Shown here piece by piece: positions 15,936-24,169 of a stretch of 38,966 bases of DNA (position 1 is the stretch's first letter; the number at the start of each line of letters is the position of its first letter). The stretch covers positions 1 through 38,966 of the forward strand of contig OODV01000038.1 in NCBI GenBank assembly GCA_900299555.1. The letters are read 5' to 3'. This stretch comes from an uncultured Endozoicomonas sp. Its GTDB lineage: Bacteria > Pseudomonadota > Gammaproteobacteria > Pseudomonadales > Endozoicomonadaceae. The translations under genes and the position numbers were made by a program. The notes under the pieces are model-generated. The model was not told where the DNA came from, made no database searches, and worked only from the letters and a program-made list of their open reading frames with translations.

Positions 15936-17066
15936 TCACTTCATGGGAGTCATTTCTTCTGGGGTTTTGTCTCTGATGGCTTTTGAAATCATGTTATATC
16001 TGATAACGCTGTCTTCATTATATTGCCAGTACACTGAGGGAAGGTTGTTCATATCGATTGTTTGACCGCTGAGTTTCAGCGCTTCCCGATAAGAGGCGGA
16101 TAAATCATTATTTACGCGAGCTACATTGGCAACCGCCATCCACTGACCATCTGTTATTACCTCTGCCACATGGTTTGAAGAAACTTCAAAGGTGCGGGTG
16201 CCATTTTTATCCGTCAGGGTATAAGTCAGGCCTGCCGCGGGCTTGATTCTTTCAAGCAGTGTGATGGCTTTATCAACGGATCCGGCTTCCAGCAGTTTGC
16301 GATAAATAAAAATTTGAGCCAGTCCATTATCGACATCATGAGCCAGCTGGAACTTCGAATGAGGCGTGAAGGTATAACCGTTGCTGGCATTAATTCCGTG
16401 GCCAATCAGAGTGCCGGCATAGGTGGTGGTTAATAGTACCGTTCCATCGTCTAATATATGCTTGATCAGTGCCTGGCTTCCTTCGAAATGTCGAGTCCAG
16501 TCCAGTGTGTATCCGACACTGGCTTTGCCATCGGCCCACACCGAACCGTGTGAGCAGTGGCTGGTTACCTGATCTTTGTCTGCTTGTGCGGAAGCCAGCA
16601 TGGGATCAACCCCGGTCATTTTCTCCAGAACCCAGAAAGTTTCATCGAAATTCAGGTTGTAGATAAAAACATCCTTGAAATCCAGGTTGGCACCATGAGC
16701 AATACCTTTGATTTCCTCAACCAGTTCAGGTGCTTCCTTTTGAGCCGTCTGGAAAAGCCCTGTGTTATCGAAAAAGAACTGTCGGTAATCAGACCAGTTA
16801 TAGTCAGTACCAGCCTCTTTAAGAAATGCCGATACCATGTCGTATTTAAATCGGTTGAGTGTTGGCCTGATTACTTTTCGTAATGCTTTCCCGTGCTGTA
16901 CACCTCGTGCATAAGAGGTTCCTTTGACTTCGACAGTGAAGAATTCTGATGTTTCATTACTCAGTTCAATCTGGTATTCGACCGGTGGAATGCCTGTCAG
17001 GTTATGAGCCTCAGCGCCCGAGCAGAAAATGGCGGCTAAAAATAATGGGATAATGTTTTTACGCAT
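15936..17066 (-). CDS. C45-family (acyl-CoA:6-APA acyltransferase-like) exported hydrolase, truncated by TGA
   Basis: 376 aa to the TGA. A signal peptide (RKNIIPLFLAAIFCSGAEA) is followed by the family signature GTSYARGVQHGKALR (49-63) and, near the middle, SHCSHGSVWADGKASVGYTLDW. C171 there is the likely N-terminal nucleophile exposed by self-cleavage in this Ntn-hydrolase family, whose members act on amide bonds (penicillin acyl transfer, N-acyl amino-acid or linear amide hydrolysis). Product and substrate cannot be named. It lies 80 bp downstream of a serine-hydrolase gene on the same strand, with a 13-bp hairpin between, so a two-gene exported-hydrolase operon is likely. Oddity: the frame clearly continues for 55 codons past the stop, so the 376-aa product may lack its last strands and be unstable. 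Confidence 0.82.
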   Translation of the reverse strand: MRKNIIPLFLAAIFCSGAEAHNLTGIPPVEYQIELSNETSEFFTVEVKGTSYARGVQHGKALRKVIRPTLNRFKYDMVSAFLKEAGTDYNWSDYRQFFFDNTGLFQTAQKEAPELVEEIKGIAHGANLDFKDVFIYNLNFDETFWVLEKMTGVDPMLASAQADKDQVTSHCSHGSVWADGKASVGYTLDWTRHFEGSQALIKHILDDGTVLLTTTYAGTLIGHGINASNGYTFTPHSKFQLAHDVDNGLAQIFIYRKLLEAGSVDKAITLLERIKPAAGLTYTLTDKNGTRTFEVSSNHVAEVITDGQWMAVANVARVNNDLSASYREALKLSGQTIDMNNLPSVYWQYNEDSVIRYNMISKAIRDKTPEEMTPMK

Positions 17067-17089
17067 GAGTCGTGTACTTTCTATCCATG

Positions 17090-17125
17090 AACAGCAATAC
17101 CACCGGTAAGGATGGTATTGCTGTT
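17090..17125. repeat. Intercistronic 13-bp hairpin
   Basis: AACAGCAATACCA (17090-17102) pairs perfectly with TGGTATTGCTGTT (17113-17125) around a 10-nt loop, between the serine-hydrolase and C45 genes. Without a clear T run on the minus strand it may reduce, rather than stop, transcription into the C45 gene, or stabilise the upstream mRNA. Confidence 0.6.
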
Positions 17126-17146
17126 GTTGAAAGATTTTGGGTTGGT

Positions 17147-18427
17147 TTAGATGTTTTCTGTGGCCTTGATAATGGCGGGGGCCATTTCCTGGAACATCAT
17201 TAATGCCATTCGTGGGGTTTCTGGCTGGGAGTAACTACCGGCTGTCGCGATAACCGTGCCAGAGTCCTTGTCCATAATCACACTCTGTCCATGTATGCCA
17301 ACCATCGCGAGCATTTTGCGACCTTTGATGCTCATTACCCGGAACTGGTCTTTATACCAGGCGTCAGGAGCAAGGTGAGATTCCTTACTGTACTTCCAGG
17401 CAGATCGAACCTCATCATTGCCTTCCATCAGGTTGTCAATAAATGCCTTGGGAATGATCTGTTCACCCTGATTGTTTTTGCCACTATTCAGAAGCATCTG
17501 GCCGACTTTTGCCAGATCTCTGGTCGTGATATTCAGGCCACCGGATGCAACAACATAGCCAGTGGGGTTTGATTGCCATACAGCATTGCTCTCTACGCCA
17601 AGATGGCTCCAGACTTTTTCAGAAAATAACTCTGGAAGCTTTTTGCCCATTGTTTTTTCAACGACTAAACCAAGAACTTCGGTATTAATGCATTGGTATT
17701 GATAAGCCTGACCCGTTGGGTATTGTCTGGCTTTTACGGTCTTGGCGTATTCGATGGTGCCGTTCAACCGTCCTTCGACGTAACCATTCCACTCCTGAGC
17801 GTGAGTCATTGCATGATCCCATGACAGACCAGGTGCAATATTGACTTTAATGCCAGAGCGCATATCCGACACTTCCTGAACGGTGCTGTTGGCAAAAGCA
17901 GACCCTTTTAGCTCTGGCAGATAGTCCTGAACCTTTCGGTTCATATCCAGTTTGCCTTCCTCTACCGCTATGGCGGCCAGCATACTGGTGAATGATTTGG
18001 TTACGGACATGACCAGTGTTTTACTGTCTGGAGACAAACCATTCCAGTAATGCTCATGAACCAGGTTCTCTCCTTTGAGTACAACCATGGCATTGTTGTG
18101 AAGTCGGTCGCGCAGTAATACCTCAAGACTTAATGTACCGTCCGCATCGTTGACCTGTATCGCTTTTAAATTCAGTTTTCCCTGTGATTTCCATTGCTCT
18201 GACGGGTGACTGGATTTTTCAATGGTGTAAGAGTGAGTAAATTTCCATGCATTCTGGAAGCTAGCGGTTGCCATCTCACCGCTATCCCAGTTTTCCTGAG
18301 TAAGACCAAAGTTTTTAACCTGGTTGAGAAAGTTTGTATCAGGTCCATTCAGCTCAAGAGCACCTGCAAACGCTGACGTTAAAATAAGTGAAGCTAAAAG
18401 GCCTGTTTTTATAACTTTTGTTTTCAT
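17147..18427 (-). CDS. Exported serine hydrolase, beta-lactamase fold (COG1680 type)
   Basis: 426 aa with signal peptide KTKVIKTGLLASLILTSAFA. The active-site SxxK is SVTK (S141, K144) in LVMSVTKSFTSMLAAIAVEEGKLD. The second motif, normally YxN, reads YQC (Y244-C246) in GQAYQYQCINTEVLG. The third lies in the C-terminal GIHGQSVIMDKDSGTVIA block. This is the class C beta-lactamase, esterase and 6-aminohexanoate-dimer hydrolase superfamily; the missing Asn argues against a true beta-lactamase and for an amidase or esterase. It acts in the periplasm or outside the cell. It is the first gene of a probable operon with the C45 enzyme and divergent from a LysR gene, the usual layout for LysR control. 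Confidence 0.88.
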   Translation of the reverse strand: MKTKVIKTGLLASLILTSAFAGALELNGPDTNFLNQVKNFGLTQENWDSGEMATASFQNAWKFTHSYTIEKSSHPSEQWKSQGKLNLKAIQVNDADGTLSLEVLLRDRLHNNAMVVLKGENLVHEHYWNGLSPDSKTLVMSVTKSFTSMLAAIAVEEGKLDMNRKVQDYLPELKGSAFANSTVQEVSDMRSGIKVNIAPGLSWDHAMTHAQEWNGYVEGRLNGTIEYAKTVKARQYPTGQAYQYQCINTEVLGLVVEKTMGKKLPELFSEKVWSHLGVESNAVWQSNPTGYVVASGGLNITTRDLAKVGQMLLNSGKNNQGEQIIPKAFIDNLMEGNDEVRSAWKYSKESHLAPDAWYKDQFRVMSIKGRKMLAMVGIHGQSVIMDKDSGTVIATAGSYSQPETPRMALMMFQEMAPAIIKATENI

Positions 18428-18493
18428 TTTCTTCGACGCTCCCTATAAGTTATGTGGTCATTTTGATGTCTTTTAATCAGAGGGGCATGTCAG

Positions 18494-18530
18494 ACTCTGT
18501 CATGAAAAAGTTACAGGTCTCTATTATTAT
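18494..18530 (+). promoter_or_regulatory. Second copy of the 23-bp motif, with possible -10
   Basis: ACTCTGTCAT-N5-AGTTACAG (18494-18516), matching the motif at 12696-12718 at 20 of 23 positions, including exact spacing. Seen as a Pho-type box (CTGTCAT-GAAA-AAGTTAC), its end lies 10 nt before TATTAT (18525-18530). It sits between the serine-hydrolase and LysR genes and would face LysR. Confidence 0.4.
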
Positions 18531-18737
18531 TTCGTTGGTCAGGAATAGAGAGTGTGAGAGGCTGTCCGTGAAAGGTAATAGAAGGTTCGACTCTTTGTTC
18601 TACGCTGAGCACTATAAAAAATACCAGTTTGAGTAAGGCGTCATATTAAAACTTGTGCAGCACTCATACTTTAAATGAAACGACAATGACATAATAAAAA
18701 CTTTCATACATTCAAAGGTTTCTTGGGGGAGAATGTA

Positions 18738-19616
18738 ATGAAATATAACGCGATTAAAGCGCTTGTTCTTACGCATGAAACGGGCTCAATTTCTTCTGCT
18801 GCCAGAAGAATGAGAAAGCCCAGAACAATGGTCAGTAACTGGATTCAGGGATTGGAAGATGACTGGGGAATTTGTCTGTTTGATCGGCAGGGTTATAAGC
18901 CAGAGCTGACCAAGGAAGGACAATCACTGCTGGCTGTGTGCCGCTCATTATTGGCGGACAAGGAAATGATGGAATTGAAGCTGGCCAGTATTATGCAGGC
19001 TGAAGAGCAGCGTCTGTCCATAGGTATGGTCCATGGACTTGATAGCGGTTTTCTCCTGGATCTTGTTGAAGGCTTTGATCAGAAATACCCCTCTCTCAAT
19101 ATCACTATCATTAATGGTTTTGATGATGAAATATCATCGAAGTTATATAGCGGCGAAGTGGATTTGATTTATGCACTTCTCCGCAACCCGGATCCATCAA
19201 TATTTAATTGTCATCAGACCGGGTTTTGTGATTTTGTTGCAGTCTGTCACCCTAAGCACCCTTTGACGAAATATGAGTCGCTGGAGTACACCGATCTCTC
19301 AAGTCACCGTCAGATCTGGCCATTGCGCCATGACTCTCACAGCCTAAACCAGTACCGATTTTCCAATATCTTCTGGCAAGTGCCTGATTATCGAACATCA
19401 ATTGATCTGGTTCGCAGGCAGTTAGGCTGGACTTTTTGTCCAAAAAATTTGGCGATGGATCAAATCAGAAATCAGGAGCTCGTTATTCTTAACCACCCCC
19501 AGGCGGTTTTTCAGATACCGATTGGTCTTGCCTGGAGAGCAGATCGTCACCCTGGACCAGTTATGGAATACATTATTGACTGTGTTATCCATAACAAGGG
19601 GGATGAAGATTCTTAA
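18738..19616 (+). CDS. LysR-family transcriptional regulator
   Basis: 292 aa from ATG 18738, preceded by GGGGGAG; a TTG at 18723 would add five residues but lies inside that binding site. The N-terminal winged helix-turn-helix is YNAIKALVLTHETGSISSAARRMRKPRTMVSNWIQGLEDDWGICLFDR..., then a linker helix, then a substrate-binding domain from about residue 90 (QRLSIGMVHGLDSGFLLDLVEGF). The MVSNWIQ recognition helix replaces the more usual SQPAVSRQI pattern. Divergence from the serine hydrolase-C45 unit suggests it controls that unit in response to a small ligand. Convergent with the following permease, with a shared terminator. Confidence 0.92.
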   Translation: MKYNAIKALVLTHETGSISSAARRMRKPRTMVSNWIQGLEDDWGICLFDRQGYKPELTKEGQSLLAVCRSLLADKEMMELKLASIMQAEEQRLSIGMVHGLDSGFLLDLVEGFDQKYPSLNITIINGFDDEISSKLYSGEVDLIYALLRNPDPSIFNCHQTGFCDFVAVCHPKHPLTKYESLEYTDLSSHRQIWPLRHDSHSLNQYRFSNIFWQVPDYRTSIDLVRRQLGWTFCPKNLAMDQIRNQELVILNHPQAVFQIPIGLAWRADRHPGPVMEYIIDCVIHNKGDEDS

Positions 19617-19652
19617 TCAGGGGGAGGCTTTATTGCCTCTGCCTCTGAAAAT

Positions 19653-19682
19653 AAAAAGCGGAACGTAAATGCTCCGCTTTTC
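19653..19682. terminator. Bidirectional rho-independent terminator
   Basis: AAAAGCGGA (19654-19662) pairs with TCCGCTTTT (19673-19681), with A- and T-rich flanks on both sides. It lies between the convergent LysR and permease genes and can serve both. Confidence 0.85.
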
Positions 19683-19689
19683 AACGCTT

Positions 19690-21009
19690 CTATAAAATCA
19701 TCGCCGCAATCCAGGCAAATAGGATCATGGGAATGTTGTAGTGCATGAACGTTGGAATGACGGTATCACGAATGTGGTCGTGCTGCCCATCGACATTAAG
19801 CCCGGCGGTTGGGCCAATGGTGGAGTCCGAGGCTGGAGAGCCTGCGTCACCCAGAGCACCGGATGCACCCACAATCGCTGCGATGGCCAGAGGTGAAAAG
19901 CCAAGCGCCAGTGCCAGGGGAACATAGAGTGTGGCAATGATGGGGATTGTTGAGAATGAAGAACCAATGCCCATAGTGATCAGCAACCCGACAACCAACA
20001 TTAGAAACGCAGCCAGCGCCTTGCTGCCAAAAACCAGTTCCTCAACCATGGCGACCAGGGCAGGAATATCCCCCGTTGCTCTGAGTACTTCGGCAAAGCC
20101 GGATGCAGAGATCATGATAAACCCGCAGAGGGCCATCATTCTTACGCCCCGGGCAAAGACATCATCCGCTTCTCTCCAGTTTACGATACCGCCGAGGAGC
20201 ATCATCATGAAGCCTGTGGCTGCACCCATGGCCATAGAGTCTGTGAATAGTTGAACACCGAGTGCTGCTGCGATGGATGCCAGGGTAATCAAGACTGCCT
20301 TTGGCTCCATGGACTGCTGGTTTTCTTCAGCCGTTTCCAGAGCATCCTCTTCAATGTGGTAGTGACGCGGTTTACGGTAAGTCCAGAACACGGCGACAAG
20401 CAGACCAATAAACATGCCAAGTACCGGTAGAGCCATGGCAGATGGCATCAGGCCAGGGTCAATGCTCAAGCCATTATCGTTGAGGTTGCCCGCCAGAATC
20501 TGGGTCAGATAGATATTACCGAAGCCAATGGGTACCAGCAGATAGGTTGCAATCAATCCAAAGGATAATGTGCTTGCAACCGCTCTGCGATCGAGCTGTA
20601 AGGAGCTGAAAACGCCCAGTAGCGGTGGAATCAAAATAGGAATAAAGGCTATGTGGACGGGGACCACATTCTGAGAGGCAAATGCCATCAGAAGAATACT
20701 TCCAAGGATTGAGATCCGGATGCCTGCAGCTTTTCGGGTTTGGGCTACTCTCTGAATAATACGATCGGCCAGCCACTGGGGAATTCCTGATGAGGAGATG
20801 GCCATAGCAAAGGCACCCAACATACCGTAGCTGATGGCGATGCTGGCACCGCCCCCCAAGCCCTCGGTAAAAGCAGTAAGCGTTGCATCAAACCCCAATC
20901 CTCCTGCAAGACCACCACCGATAGCACCCAGAAAAAGTGCGAGTACAACGTTTACACGCAAGACACTCAAGGTCAGCATGATGGCAACAGCCAAAATGAC
21001 AGCGTTCAT
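19690..21009 (-). CDS. Na+/H+ antiporter family (NhaC superfamily) permease
   Basis: A 439-aa polytopic membrane protein, about 11-12 helices, of the Na+/H+ antiporter family close to YuiF-like members. Features are the N-terminal MNAVILAVAIMLTLSVLRVNVVLALFLGAIGGGLAGGLG, FASQNVVPVHIAFIPILIPPLL, TMGIGSSFSTIPIIATLYVPLALALGF and the conserved GALGDAGSPASDSTIGPTAGLN near 395-415. A hydrophilic, acidic loop (HIEEDALETAEENQQ) separates two halves. It is distinct from the NhaC protein at the left end. Relatives have been proposed to move amino acids or organic acids with Na+, so the antiporter label is tentative. Single gene, with GGAT as a modest ribosome binding site. Confidence 0.85.
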   Translation of the reverse strand: MNAVILAVAIMLTLSVLRVNVVLALFLGAIGGGLAGGLGFDATLTAFTEGLGGGASIAISYGMLGAFAMAISSSGIPQWLADRIIQRVAQTRKAAGIRISILGSILLMAFASQNVVPVHIAFIPILIPPLLGVFSSLQLDRRAVASTLSFGLIATYLLVPIGFGNIYLTQILAGNLNDNGLSIDPGLMPSAMALPVLGMFIGLLVAVFWTYRKPRHYHIEEDALETAEENQQSMEPKAVLITLASIAAALGVQLFTDSMAMGAATGFMMMLLGGIVNWREADDVFARGVRMMALCGFIMISASGFAEVLRATGDIPALVAMVEELVFGSKALAAFLMLVVGLLITMGIGSSFSTIPIIATLYVPLALALGFSPLAIAAIVGASGALGDAGSPASDSTIGPTAGLNVDGQHDHIRDTVIPTFMHYNIPMILFAWIAAMIL

Positions 21010-21607
21010 AGTAATCCAGTTTTGTTATATTGGTTTGCGATACTTCAATCCACAGCACAATCTTTAGCAGATCAGCCTAGAACTCGTTATGAGCAGTCGC
21101 ATCCAGCGATTAGTTTTGCCTTGAGATCTTTTTTTCTAGTTGGAAATTTATATATTCCACATTGAGGCTAGAAGCTCAGGCGATAAAAGTAAATGTGTTC
21201 GGGTATGATCGAACCATTAGATCAATGGTGGAGATGGTGTCGGTGGGAATGCAGGGAAGAGGCAATAGAAAGGGCAGAGTTACACTGTTCTGATCGGGTG
21301 TCAGCACTTCGCATTGTTAGCAGCTTTCTGGGCAACATCGTTATTTTCTCTGGTCTTTATGCTCTTACAACAGGACGACAAGCTCAGATATTTGATGCCT
21401 GCAGTCGTTCCTGACAGGAGTTAAATTACAATGAACTGTTAGCTCAGGCAATGATTTTTTCTCTTTACGGTTATGAAAAACCAACCACTTTATCTCAATT
21501 TAGTTAGATACACTGGGAAGAGCACAGTCATATGATAGATCCTTCAAATAGGTTGATCATGGGTTGGTAAGTACTTGCTTTTATCTTGCTTGGAGTGAAA
21601 ATACTCT
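21010..21607. other. Gene-free stretch upstream of the pst promoter
   Basis: Almost 600 bases between the permease start and the Pho box. The only frame of note (21193-21414, 73 codons, Trp- and Cys-rich) has no binding site or recognisable motif and I do not call it. No tRNA or other RNA gene was recognised; a small RNA cannot be excluded. Confidence 0.4.
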
Positions 21608-21641
21608 TTGTCACATTACTGTCATATTGGTTCTGTATCTT
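21608..21641 (+). promoter_or_regulatory. Pho box and -10 of pstCAB-phoU
   Basis: TTGTCAC-ATTA-CTGTCAT (21608-21625) matches the Pho-box pattern of two 7-mers with 11-bp spacing. TATCTT follows exactly 10 nt later (21636-21641), the normal arrangement when PhoB replaces the -35. A leader of roughly 200 nt precedes pstC. Confidence 0.85.
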
Positions 21642-21844
21642 ACGAGCATGATGCGGGTTCTGTTGACATAAGTTTGTAGTGCTCAGCTCACAGAGCATCC
21701 ATACCTGTGTTGTAAGAACTTGAAAGACGCCATTATTCCTGCGTTCTTGCGCCCTGGTGCTCCGTGTGGGTATTGGCCTGAGCGCTCTGGCTTGACTGAG
21801 CCTGACAAACTTATGCTAACAGAACCTGAAATCCGGCCTGCGCT

Positions 21845-24145
21845 ATGTATCAAAAATCGATAGATAACAGCCCGGGTATTGATTTCAATACACCGGCACT
21901 AAAAAAATATCGTTCTCTGCGCTTCTTAAAAGACCGTCTTGCCCGCTGGGGGGTTGCCTCCGGTGGTCTGGGCGTGATTCTGGCGATTCTCCTGATTTTC
22001 TTTTACCTGCTCTATGAGGTTCTGCCGCTATTCAAAAGTGCGGAGATTACGCAGGTTGCTTCCTACCCATTGGTCCAGATCTCCGTTGATGAGAAAAAAG
22101 CCCCCATGTTTCTGTCCGTTGAGGAGCAGGCAGAAGTCGCAATGAAAGCAGAGGCTTCTGGTAATCTGCTTTTTTTCTCAACGGAAACCGGTGAATGGCT
22201 ACATAGCGAGTCATTACCAGTCTCTTCAGACAGTGGTGTGTCCCGGGTGGTAAAGGATGCTTCCGGTTCTAATCTGATGGCAGCAGGTCTCACAACTGGT
22301 GAGATCATCCTTTTCGAGCAGGGCTATAAGATCACCTGGCCTGATGACCGTCGGAAGATCACTCCGGAAGTCAGCTATCCCTATGACAGGCAGCCTTTTT
22401 CCATAAGCGATGTTTTAGCCCCAGTTTCACAGCTGGCGATCAGTGATGGTGATGAAAGACTCCTGGTTGCAGCCAGCATCGATAACCGGCTGGTGATGGA
22501 TGTTTTTAACAAGGAAGAAGATTTCTTAACCGAATCAGTCACTATTGAGCAGCAGTCAGTCGTACTTCCGGTTATCAGTGGGCTTTCTGCAGAAGATGAT
22601 CTTGAAATTCGCCAGTTGCTCATCGATCCTGAACAAACCTGGCTTTACGTCCTCAGTGGCAGCAGTCAACTGACGGTTATCAATATCAGCAATATTGATC
22701 GTCCCTATATCCACGCGACGCTCAATCTAACAGCCCAGGGAGTAGATGTTACCGAGTTGACGTTCCTGTTAGGCGGGGTGTCCCTGTTGGTCGGTGACTC
22801 CGAGGGCAATATCGCTCAGTGGTTTATGGTTCGTGAGGATGGCAGCCAGAACCTTAAGCATATTCGTTCTTTCAGTCTCGGCAATGATCCCGTTGACAAG
22901 ATTGTTCCGGAGCACCGGCGCAAGGGGTTTCTGGCTTCGGATGTTAATGGTCAGGTAGGCCTGTTTTACACGACAGCAAACCGATCTCTGCTGGTGGAGC
23001 CTCTCTCCACTGGTCGAATTGACCAAATGGCCGTCGCGCCAAGAGGAAATTATCTGATTCTGGAAAGTCAGGGTGAGACTCAGTTCCTGAAAATTGAGAA
23101 TGAGCATCCGGAAATTTCCTGGTCAGCCCTCTGGGGAAAAGTCTGGTATGAGTCTTACAGTCAGCCTGATTATATATGGCAGTCCTCTGCATCAAATAAT
23201 GACTTTGAGCCCAAGCTCAGCCTGATGCCTTTGTCGTTTGGGACCCTCAAAGCGGCGTTTTACGCCATGTTGCTGGCAGCACCTCTGGCGATTTGCGCGG
23301 CAATATATACAGCTTATTTTATGGATCCGGGCATGCGCAGAAAGGTAAAGCCGGTTATCGAGCTGATGGAGGCCCTGCCTACGGTCATTCTTGGTTTCCT
23401 TGCTGGACTCTGGCTGGCACCTCTGATTGAGAATCAGCTGGTGGGTATTTTTGCCCTGTTGCTCTTTGTGCCAGCAGGCATACTGATGTTTGCCTTTGGC
23501 TGGGATAGCTTGCCCTCAAGTATCCGCCACCGAATTCCTGATGGTATGCAGGCCGGGTTAATGGTTCCCGTGGTGTTAATCAGTGGTGCCCTGGCCATGT
23601 CACTCAATTCCAATCTTGAGTTGTGGCTCTTTGATGGTGATATGCGAACCTGGCTGACCACAGAGCTGGGTATTCCCTATGACCAGCGCAATGCCCTGGT
23701 CGTAGGGCTGGCCATGGGGTTTGCCGTTATTCCAACCATATTTTCCATAGCGGAAGATGCGATATTCAGTGTGCCCCGACATCTGACTTATGGTTCTCTG
23801 GCTCTGGGCGCAACCCCATGGCAGACCCTTACCCGTGTGGTTCTGTTAACGGCCAGTCCGGGTATTTTCTCTGCAGTGATGATTGGTATGGGAAGAGCTG
23901 TGGGCGAGACCATGATCGTTCTGATGGCGACAGGCAATACACCCATTATGGATGCCAATATTTTTGAAGGAATGCGGACGCTGGCGGCCAATATTGCCGT
24001 TGAAATGCCTGAGTCTGCAGTGGGTAGCAGCCATTACCGAATTCTCTTCCTTGCCGCTCTGGTGCTGTTCCTGTTTACTTTTGTGGTTAACACGGCGGCG
24101 GAGATGGTGCGTCATCGACTCCGTAAGAAATACAGCTCGCTCTAG
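21845..24145 (+). CDS. pstC: Phosphate ABC transporter permease PstC, long form
   Basis: 766 aa, over twice the E. coli length. TM1 lies at about 36-60, then a large periplasmic domain from 65 to about 450, then the permease core with further helices from about 460 to 760. The EAA-type loop that contacts PstB is [19 protein letters not shown] (about 648-666). Long PstC proteins with a DUF3708-type domain occur in pseudomonads and relatives. Here the periplasmic part shows repeated units (LMAAGLTTGEIILFEQ, LLVAASIDNRLVMDVF, LLVGDSEGNIAQWF, FLASDVNGQVGLFY) that look like blades of a beta-propeller. First gene of pstCAB-phoU under a Pho box; the ATG has no clear Shine-Dalgarno sequence, and a stop 16 nt upstream limits alternatives. 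Confidence 0.95.
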   Translation: MYQKSIDNSPGIDFNTPALKKYRSLRFLKDRLARWGVASGGLGVILAILLIFFYLLYEVLPLFKSAEITQVASYPLVQISVDEKKAPMFLSVEEQAEVAMKAEASGNLLFFSTETGEWLHSESLPVSSDSGVSRVVKDASGSNLMAAGLTTGEIILFEQGYKITWPDDRRKITPEVSYPYDRQPFSISDVLAPVSQLAISDGDERLLVAASIDNRLVMDVFNKEEDFLTESVTIEQQSVVLPVISGLSAEDDLEIRQLLIDPEQTWLYVLSGSSQLTVINISNIDRPYIHATLNLTAQGVDVTELTFLLGGVSLLVGDSEGNIAQWFMVREDGSQNLKHIRSFSLGNDPVDKIVPEHRRKGFLASDVNGQVGLFYTTANRSLLVEPLSTGRIDQMAVAPRGNYLILESQGETQFLKIENEHPEISWSALWGKVWYESYSQPDYIWQSSASNNDFEPKLSLMPLSFGTLKAAFYAMLLAAPLAICAAIYTAYFMDPGMRRKVKPVIELMEALPTVILGFLAGLWLAPLIENQLVGIFALLLFVPAGILMFAFGWDSLPSSIRHRIPDGMQAGLMVPVVLISGALAMSLNSNLELWLFDGDMRTWLTTELGIPYDQRNALVVGLAMGFAVIPTIFSIAEDAIFSVPRHLTYGSLALGATPWQTLTRVVLLTASPGIFSAVMIGMGRAVGETMIVLMATGNTPIMDANIFEGMRTLAANIAVEMPESAVGSSHYRILFLAALVLFLFTFVVNTAAEMVRHRLRKKYSSL

Positions 24146-24169
24146 AAGGGAAAAGGAAAGGAAATTACC

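Noticed and set aside
15936..15938. Selenocysteine codon
   Set aside because: I saw no convincing hairpin just downstream of the TGA and the C45 family is not known for selenocysteine; a nonsense change or readthrough is simpler.
17147..18427. True class C beta-lactamase (antibiotic resistance gene)
   Set aside because: SxxK is present, but the YxN motif is YQC and no KTG is visible; the sequence fits the broader esterase/amidase family better.
18585..18600. GGTTCGACTC, resembling a tRNA T-arm
   Set aside because: No acceptor stem, anticodon arm or closing T-stem around it.
21193..21414. 73-codon frame upstream of the pst promoter
   Set aside because: Trp- and Cys-rich composition, no binding site and no family; likely chance in a long non-coding gap.
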